A stretch of DNA of 20,519 nt from CALLCD01 sp039817885 (GTDB lineage Bacteria > Pseudomonadota > Alphaproteobacteria > Caulobacterales > Hyphomonadaceae). Positions 16,351 to 20,519 of the stretch are shown one piece after another. Below the pieces are notes generated by a model. It saw nothing but the letters and a program-made list of their open reading frames with translations, ran no database searches and was not told the DNA's origin. The stretch is from NCBI GenBank assembly GCA_039817885.1, contig JBCBUY010000052.1:1-20519 (forward strand), written 5' to 3'. Position 1 is the first letter of the stretch; each line of letters starts with the position of its first letter. The position numbers and the translations under genes were made by a program.

Positions 16351-16497
16351 CCTCGCGAGCGCGAGGCCGGGGACAGATTTTAAAGCCCTGAGCATGTTCC
16401 ATGGGCTCGTGAGCGCGAGGCCGGGGACAGATATCAAAGCCCTTAGCATGTTCCATGGGCTCGCGAACGCGAGACCGGGAACAGATATCAAAGCCGT
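16351..16497. repeat. 54-bp tandem repeats, 2.7 copies, with conserved hairpins
   Basis: Units begin at 16351, 16405 and 16459 (the last partial). Each starts with a palindrome: CTCGCG-AG-CGCGAG in unit 1, CTCGTG-AG-CGCGAG in unit 2 (one G-U pair), and CTCGCG-AA-CGCGAG in unit 3. It is followed by CCGGGGACAGAT, AAAGCC and GCATGTTCCATGGG. Variation sits in loops or keeps pairing, which suggests the hairpin matters. The array fills the space between convergent genes and includes the thioesterase stop codon. The GGGGACAGAT core recalls REP-type elements mobilised by RAYT transposases, but no such gene is in the window. Confidence 0.8.
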
Positions 16498-16949
16498 TTG
16501 AACGGTTTTGGTAGGGCCGTGGCCGTCGCTTTCGCCACGACCTTGCCATCCGGGTCGCGCGCTTCAGCCTCCATGAACGCGGCTGATTTGCCCCATTTGA
16601 CAATGCGCGCATCCACCGTTGCCGGACCAGGAAACAGTGGACTGAGAAAGCTCGTCTTCATCTCCAGCGTCGGCGCAGTCATGGTGACATTTGAGGCGAT
16701 GATGCAGCAGGTAGACATAGCTTCGTCCAACATCGCGGAGATAAAGCCGCCCTGAACGGCACCGGTCGGGTTTGCGAAGGATGGACTGACGTCAAAATCC
16801 ATCCTTATGGCCTTTGCCGCCTGGTCGACCGCAGAGAGCCGCATCCCCAACGTATCAGAGCAGGGCGGTCGCTTCTTCGAGTTCTGGAACCGCGCAAGCA
16901 TCTCCGCATCGCTCAATTGGGGCAGCCTGTCGCTCGGAGATCCGGTCAC
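16488..16949 (-). CDS. PaaI-family hotdog thioesterase
   Basis: A 153-residue hotdog-fold protein, probably an acyl-CoA thioesterase. The helix motif reads N60-P-T-G-A-V-Q-G-G68 then FISAMLDEAMS, matching N-x-x-G-x-V-H-G-G-x-x-x-x-L-x-D of PaaI proteins, with Gln66 where His is most common; Asp75 in the following helix is the likely acidic residue. The substrate is unknown. Its GTG start at 16949 overlaps the sspB stop (GTGA), so the two are translationally coupled. Its last codons and stop lie within the third copy of the 54-bp repeat, so its C-terminus may have been altered by that array. Confidence 0.85.
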   Translation of the reverse strand: MTGSPSDRLPQLSDAEMLARFQNSKKRPPCSDTLGMRLSAVDQAAKAIRMDFDVSPSFANPTGAVQGGFISAMLDEAMSTCCIIASNVTMTAPTLEMKTSFLSPLFPGPATVDARIVKWGKSAAFMEAEARDPDGKVVAKATATALPKPFKRL

Positions 16950-17431
16950 TTGCGGCGAAAGGCGTCTATGCTGACAACGGTTCCCTCAGAGCCGTTGCCC
17001 TGGTCTTCGGTGTCTGTCTCGCTCATATCAGGCGCATCGGACACCGGGGCGATAACGCCGCTCTGCTCGCCGCTTTGCTCCTGTTCAAATGTCAGCCCGA
17101 AATTCACCGACGGGTCGACGAAACGCGTGAGCGCTCCGAAAGGGATATGAAGGTGCTGAGGCACACCAGAGAATTTCAAGATGATCTCGAAATGATCGTC
17201 ATCGACTTCCAAATCCCAATATTGGTGCTGGATCACGATGGTCATTTCTTCCGGAAAGCGCTCGATCAAATGGTCGGCGATTTTTACGCCGGGGGATTTT
17301 GTGCGGAACGAAATGTAGAAGTGATGCTCACCTTCAAGTGAGCCAATATCGACCGCTCGTTTCAGAACATCTCTTACGACGCCCCGCATCGCAGCCTTTG
17401 TCAGCTTGTCGTACCCGATATAGTCCGTCAC
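16946..17431 (-). CDS. sspB: SspB-family ClpXP adaptor (alphaproteobacterial type)
   Basis: A 161-residue SspB-alpha, the adaptor that binds ssrA-tagged proteins and tethers them to ClpX for degradation. The folded core has YDKLTKAAMRGVVRDVL, HHFYISFRTKSPGV, the signature FPEEMTIVIQHQYWDL and PFGALTRFVDPSV. An acidic unstructured linker follows, and the C-terminal VVSIDAFRRK resembles the conserved ClpX-binding tail. GTG at 17431 (reading TDYIGYDKL) fits the family start and follows AGGACAGG; ATG at 17464 with AAGGG is an alternative adding eleven residues. The thioesterase gene overlaps its stop, and ssrA lies about 170 bases upstream on the same strand. Confidence 0.9.
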   Translation of the reverse strand: MTDYIGYDKLTKAAMRGVVRDVLKRAVDIGSLEGEHHFYISFRTKSPGVKIADHLIERFPEEMTIVIQHQYWDLEVDDDHFEIILKFSGVPQHLHIPFGALTRFVDPSVNFGLTFEQEQSGEQSGVIAPVSDAPDMSETDTEDQGNGSEGTVVSIDAFRRK

Positions 17432-17687
17432 TCGACCTGTCCTCTTGACCCTCGCAAAAAACATAAGCCCTTGTCATTTTGCACACAACGGGGTTCGTCA
17501 TGCAGGCGAGCAACCATTTGCAGCAAAGTGCAGCTGGGCGCGATTTGCCCGCTGTCCCGTGTATAAAGGTCACGTTCGAAACGTATGGCGCGAGCCAAAT
17601 AGGTGGAGGCTTCTGTTGCCAGGCGCCTCCGGGCCCCGCCTAAGGCGCTGATGCCTTAGGAGTTAAAGGCGGTAAACCTCGCACTGC

Positions 17688-17729
17688 TTACGCAGCGAGC
17701 AGTTCACCTTCAGCAAAGTTATCGTTAGC
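17688..17729 (-). other. ssrA: tmRNA tag-peptide reading frame
   Basis: Resume codon GCT begins ANDNFAEGELLAA followed by TAA. With the alanine carried by tmRNA itself the appended tag is AANDNFAEGELLAA. The N-terminal AANDNFAE is the part read by SspB-alpha in Caulobacter, and the terminal LAA is the ClpX signal. Confidence 0.92.
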
Positions 17730-17836
17730 AACTATTGCTTGTTGAGCTTCTGACGGGGCTCAAGCGAGTGAAGTCTTTGCCTTTACACGTCCGTCGATCC
17801 TGTTTCGGCCCCATATGATCTCGTCAAAAGGGGAGA

Positions 17837-17913
17837 TGGTGGAGCCGCCGGGTACTGCCCCCGGGTCCGAGCCGCTTATTACGCAAGGGTTTATCACTAT
17901 AGTTCCGGAGAAC
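17837..17913 (-). ncRNA. ssrA: tmRNA acceptor piece
   Basis: This segment carries the T-arm-like CCCGGGGGCAGTACCCGG and the genome-encoded CCA end. Its 5' end is estimated from a possible -10-like TATCTT (minus strand, 17920-17925). Processing on the far side of CCA at the 24-nt spacer (17813-17836) would release it from the coding piece. Confidence 0.75.
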
Positions 17914-17937
17914 ATCTCTAAGATAAGAGCCCTTCGT

Positions 17938-17979
17938 TAAAAAGAAAAGACCGGCCACCCTTTTGGGTGACCGGTCTTT
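17938..17979 (-). terminator. Intrinsic terminator of the TadG-like gene
   Basis: AAAGACCGG-x-CACCC (17946-17960) pairs with the arm at 17965-17979, 15 positions with one C-A mismatch, around a TTTT loop. On the minus strand the stem is followed by TTTTCTTTTT, about 20 bases after the TadG-like stop. It insulates ssrA from the upstream gene. Confidence 0.88.
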
Positions 17980-18000
17980 CGATCTGATATGTCTTGGACT

Positions 18001-19662
18001 CTACCGAGCGAGCCGCAGATCAGAGATCTGTGAAGCAATCTGTGAATAAGCGTCGCTAAGTTCCTGGGCGCTGTCCGCCTCAAACTCGAATTGTGGTCCG
18101 GACGCACAATACTCCAGGATCGTTTGGCTGGTCCCATTCACCTTCGGCACGTCATTGGGCACGGAGAAGCCAACGGTGAAGATGGTGATGTTCGTCGAAG
18201 CCTTGATGGCGTCGCAGTACTGAGCTGCGAGTTGTGTGCTTCGATCGCTGTTGCTGGGGGTGCCGTCTGGGTCATAGGTCCGCGGGAACACAGAGTTAAA
18301 CTCGCCGTCCGTCATTATGATCAGAGCTTTTGCGGTGTCGGGCTCGTTATACGGGTGAGGCTCCGATCCATTTGGCCAGATATTCGACCAGTTTGGAGAC
18401 AACAAATACCATCCCCAGGCAATCCCGAGGTGACCCGCTGTACCACCACCAGCGGTCATGCCGTTGATGAAGCTCCGCAAATCATCGGCGTCGCTGGTCA
18501 ATGGAACAGGTTCGTTGTTTGGACGACACGCCGTTATCGGGAAGTTCTGATTGATAGAATTACGAAGGCGGATGTGATGTGTGTAGGCACCCGCACTACG
18601 CACGGAGCTACCATCGTTGAAGAAGGTTTGGTTGCCGTTCAGGCTGTTACGCCCTTGAGCGTTTTGGTTTTCAACTTCATCCTGGCCGTCCTCTTTTCTA
18701 TTGCGAACGGTGGAGCTGTTTTCTTCATTACGGTTTGCACCATAGTCCCAGAGGGGATGACCGGCGAAAATGTAGGCACCATCGCCAGGCCCGGCATCGG
18801 TAAAGGCCTCTTCGCCCGTCCGATTGTATACGCATGTGCTGTTGTAGTAGAGCCGTGCACCGAAGTCGGTAAAGCTGCTGCCACCGTTTCGTCGAATCAC
18901 CTCATAGTCGTAGAATTGGCGGTTATTGCTGGAGTCGACTTGAACCTCGCCGACATAGTCGCGCGCATAGCGATCCCCAATCTCTTCAGACCGCTGAATG
19001 CTAGATGGCCGCCGGTTGAAATTGACAACAGAGTCGAAGAACTGTCCCGCATTGACAGAGTGGTTGTAGGTCGCGATCGACAGGCGAACCTCATCATTGG
19101 ACGGACCATCACTGGGTATCAACACGTCGACGGCGTCATTCGCCGCAGATTTGAGCGCAGATAGCCGCCCACTATTGTTCATCGACCCTGAGAGGTCGAA
19201 GACGAAAGCCACATCAACTTGGCCAATACCGTAAGTCGATGCGGTTTCGACTGTGAAGTTAAGTTCTTCGAAGCCGATGATAGCGGTCAGCGTTGTCGGC
19301 TGTGAACACGTCACGGATGCGTCAATTGCTTCAGACTCAGGATCGAAGACAACAGCCGGAATAGTACAACCAAGCGCCGGATCGTTGGCCAGCAAAAGCG
19401 TTTCAAACTGCTCGGAGACGAACGACCTGATTTCCGACTCAGACCGGCCTGCCTGGCGTTCGCGGGCCGCGGCGATGATCGTCGCGTCGAGCGTGTGCTG
19501 GACGGTATTTTTCTTGGTGATAACGCGCTGGAAATCAACTGCTACTCCAGCGAGTGTAAGCATTGGGATCACAGAAAACGCGGCAATCATAGCCACATTG
19601 CCTGAGGAATCCTGCAGGAATCTCTTAAAGTTCATTTTCATCTGACGCTCGCCCATGTGCAT
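18001..19662 (-). CDS. TadG-like pilus assembly protein with von Willebrand A domain
   Basis: A 553-residue protein of the TadE/TadG group linked to Flp/Tad pili. The N-terminus has SSGNVAMIAAFSVIPMLTLAGVAVDFQR at 19-46, the conserved Flp-assembly anchor (one membrane span). After about 100 residues VDVAFVFDLSGSM begins a vWA domain whose metal-dependent adhesion motif D-L-S-G-S lies at 156-160; later MIDAS elements are GGGTAGHLGIAWGW and IIMTDGEFN. A long Asn/Ser-rich insertion and several cysteines lie between, as expected for an exported part. No other tad gene is in the window. ATG at 19662 was chosen; in-frame ATGs at 19656, 19641 and 19635 are alternatives. It is divergent from thyA. 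Confidence 0.85.
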   Translation of the reverse strand: MHMGERQMKMNFKRFLQDSSGNVAMIAAFSVIPMLTLAGVAVDFQRVITKKNTVQHTLDATIIAAARERQAGRSESEIRSFVSEQFETLLLANDPALGCTIPAVVFDPESEAIDASVTCSQPTTLTAIIGFEELNFTVETASTYGIGQVDVAFVFDLSGSMNNSGRLSALKSAANDAVDVLIPSDGPSNDEVRLSIATYNHSVNAGQFFDSVVNFNRRPSSIQRSEEIGDRYARDYVGEVQVDSSNNRQFYDYEVIRRNGGSSFTDFGARLYYNSTCVYNRTGEEAFTDAGPGDGAYIFAGHPLWDYGANRNEENSSTVRNRKEDGQDEVENQNAQGRNSLNGNQTFFNDGSSVRSAGAYTHHIRLRNSINQNFPITACRPNNEPVPLTSDADDLRSFINGMTAGGGTAGHLGIAWGWYLLSPNWSNIWPNGSEPHPYNEPDTAKALIIMTDGEFNSVFPRTYDPDGTPSNSDRSTQLAAQYCDAIKASTNITIFTVGFSVPNDVPKVNGTSQTILEYCASGPQFEFEADSAQELSDAYSQIASQISDLRLAR

Positions 19663-19869
19663 GACCTCATCATCCTGCCTTCTACAGGTGTCGGGGCAGA
19701 CAATTGCGCAAACAGATTGAAATGCTCTTAGATGAGAGTGAGCAGTTTTGAACGTTGCGGTAAGAGCTGTTTAACCACAACTTACCCCATCTCCGGTCGC
19801 TGCCCATCCTTGCCGCCGCCGCCACATTGTTGGACGATGGCGGATAGACAGGTGATTCTGGAGACGATT

Positions 19870-20502
19870 ATGGAAAAGCAGTATCTTGATCTGCTTGAAA
19901 CCATCCTAAGCGATGGCGTCGAGCGTCCTGATCGAACCGGAACCGGCACGCGGGCGGTTTTCGGTCATCAGATGCGATTTGATTTGCAGGACGCCTTTCC
20001 ACTTCTAACGACAAAGAAACTACATCTGAAATCAATCATCTATGAATTGCTGTGGTTCCTTCGTGGCGAGACCAATATTGCTTGGCTGAAGGAGAAGGGG
20101 GTGAGCATTTGGGATGAGTGGGCGGACGAAAATGGTGAGCTCGGACCGGTCTATGGCAAGCAATGGCGCAGTTGGGCCGCTCCCAATGGGGACTCCATTG
20201 ACCAAATATCATGGGTCCAGAACGAGATTAAGACCAATCCGTCATCGCGCCGACTGATCGTGTCAGCCTGGAACCCGGCAGATGTGAATGATATGGCCTT
20301 GCCGCCATGCCACTGCTTTTTCCAGTTCAGCGTGATGAACGGTCGGCTGTCCTGCCAGCTTTATCAGCGGTCGGCTGACGTCTTTTTGGGAGTGCCATTC
20401 AATATTGCCTCCTATGCCTTGCTGACGCTGATGATGGCCCAGTCGTGCGGCCTAAAGCCCGGAGAGTTCATCCACACCCTTGGTGATGCTCTATGTGATT
20501 GA
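19870..20502 (+). CDS. thyA: Thymidylate synthase, frame broken at the 3' end of the window
   Basis: ThyA methylates dUMP to dTMP using methylenetetrahydrofolate. The start (MEKQYLDLLETIL) follows GGAGA. Intact motifs are the phosphate-binding DRTGTGTR at 21-28, LPPCHCFFQF with catalytic Cys147, QRSADVFLGVPFNIASYA with Asn178, and IHTLGDA near 201-207. The usual length is about 264 residues, but here the frame ends after GDALCD at 210. The conserved H-x-Y that binds dUMP and the last 55 or so residues are missing. The break coincides with a 20-bp inversion at 20492-20511; flipped back, the frame reads GDAHLYLNHIE. The gene may be intact in the organism. Confidence 0.9.
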   Translation: MEKQYLDLLETILSDGVERPDRTGTGTRAVFGHQMRFDLQDAFPLLTTKKLHLKSIIYELLWFLRGETNIAWLKEKGVSIWDEWADENGELGPVYGKQWRSWAAPNGDSIDQISWVQNEIKTNPSSRRLIVSAWNPADVNDMALPPCHCFFQFSVMNGRLSCQLYQRSADVFLGVPFNIASYALLTLMMAQSCGLKPGEFIHTLGDALCD

Positions 20503-20519
20503 GGTACAAATGAGCATCA
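20484..20519. repeat. 8-bp inverted repeat flanking an inverted 20-bp segment in thyA
   Basis: TGATGCTC (20484-20491) and GAGCATCA (20512-20519) are exact inverted copies around 20 bases. The reverse complement of those 20 bases, put back in place, continues the ThyA frame as HLYLNHI. The window ends at the last base of the second copy. Confidence 0.9.

Larger units (their letters stand above)
17600..17915 (-). ncRNA. ssrA: Transfer-messenger RNA, circularly permuted (two-piece type)
   Basis: tmRNA rescues stalled ribosomes by adding a degradation tag. On the minus strand the acceptor piece comes first, ending CGGCTCCACCA with CCA at 17837. After a 24-nt intervening segment the coding piece begins GGGGCCGAAACAGGATCGACGG at 17812. 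The two ends form the acceptor stem, GGGGCCG with CGGCTCC (seven pairs, one G-U). Thus the 3' half of the tRNA-like domain precedes the 5' half, the alphaproteobacterial arrangement. The tag frame at 17688-17729 encodes ANDNFAEGELLAA. Helices follow the stop (17639-17660 and 17605-17630). The outer ends, near 17915 and 17600, are estimates. Confidence 0.9.

Noticed and set aside
16351..16497. CRISPR array
   Set aside because: Whole 54-bp units repeat head to tail, with no unique spacers and no cas genes nearby.
16307..16612. Minus-strand frame translating the 54-bp repeats as 18-residue repeats (GFDICPRPRAHEPMEHAQ)
   Set aside because: 54 is divisible by three, so any open frame looks like a repeat protein. 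It overlaps the thioesterase and MFS genes in other frames and has no convincing start.
17600..17915. Protein-coding genes in the 17465-18000 gap
   Set aside because: The stretch is explained by the permuted ssrA and a terminator; short frames there are shadows.
18091..19164. 357-codon plus-strand open frame opposite the TadG-like gene
   Set aside because: It mirrors the codon pattern of the minus-strand gene, matches no family, and the opposite frame has clear TadG and vWA motifs.

Overview
The window looks like chromosomal DNA of an alphaproteobacterium. The support is a circularly permuted (two-piece type) ssrA, the alphaproteobacterial SspB adaptor, a DUF4164-zapA pair divergent from tkt, and a tkt/gap/pgk/fba carbon cluster. 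Gene style and marker proteins suggest a marine Caulobacterales/Parvularculales-like lineage, but the order cannot be fixed from sequence alone. Almost all of it is ordinary core genome. Both ends may be assembly edges: the left end lies inside a transposase gene, and the right end stops at the close of an inverted repeat in thyA.

Left part (1-4700): the first codons of an IS transposase (minus strand), then a minus-strand cell-division operon (DUF4164 coiled coil, zapA, a DUF5076-like small protein). Divergent from it is tkt, followed 3 nt later by purT and by a convergent small membrane protein of unknown function. Middle left (4900-11300): gap, a hairpin, pgk and class I fructose-bisphosphate aldolase form the glycolysis/gluconeogenesis block. 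thiE and tdk follow (TGATG overlap), then efp, an inositol-monophosphatase family gene and rpmE with a strong terminator.

Middle right (11400-14800): three co-directional genes encode an exported helical-repeat protein, a single-span coiled-coil membrane protein and a TerB-like protein. They are bounded on both sides by terminators sharing a 17-nt right arm and tail. A TetA-like MFS exporter follows; its 369-nt upstream region holds a candidate promoter, a palindrome and a 10-codon leader ORF with a strong Shine-Dalgarno. The MFS gene converges on a PaaI-type thioesterase across 54-bp tandem hairpin repeats. The thioesterase is translationally coupled to sspB, and ssrA lies just upstream on the same strand, so the tagging RNA and the adaptor that reads its tag are neighbours.

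Right end (17900-20519): a TadG-like protein with a von Willebrand A domain (minus strand, strong terminator) is divergent from thyA. The thyA frame breaks at its last visible codons because 20 bp flanked by 8-bp inverted repeats are inverted. Flipping them back restores the conserved GDAHLYLNHIE motif. This is the most distinctive local anomaly in the window. It is either a real micro-inversion or a foldback artefact at a contig edge.
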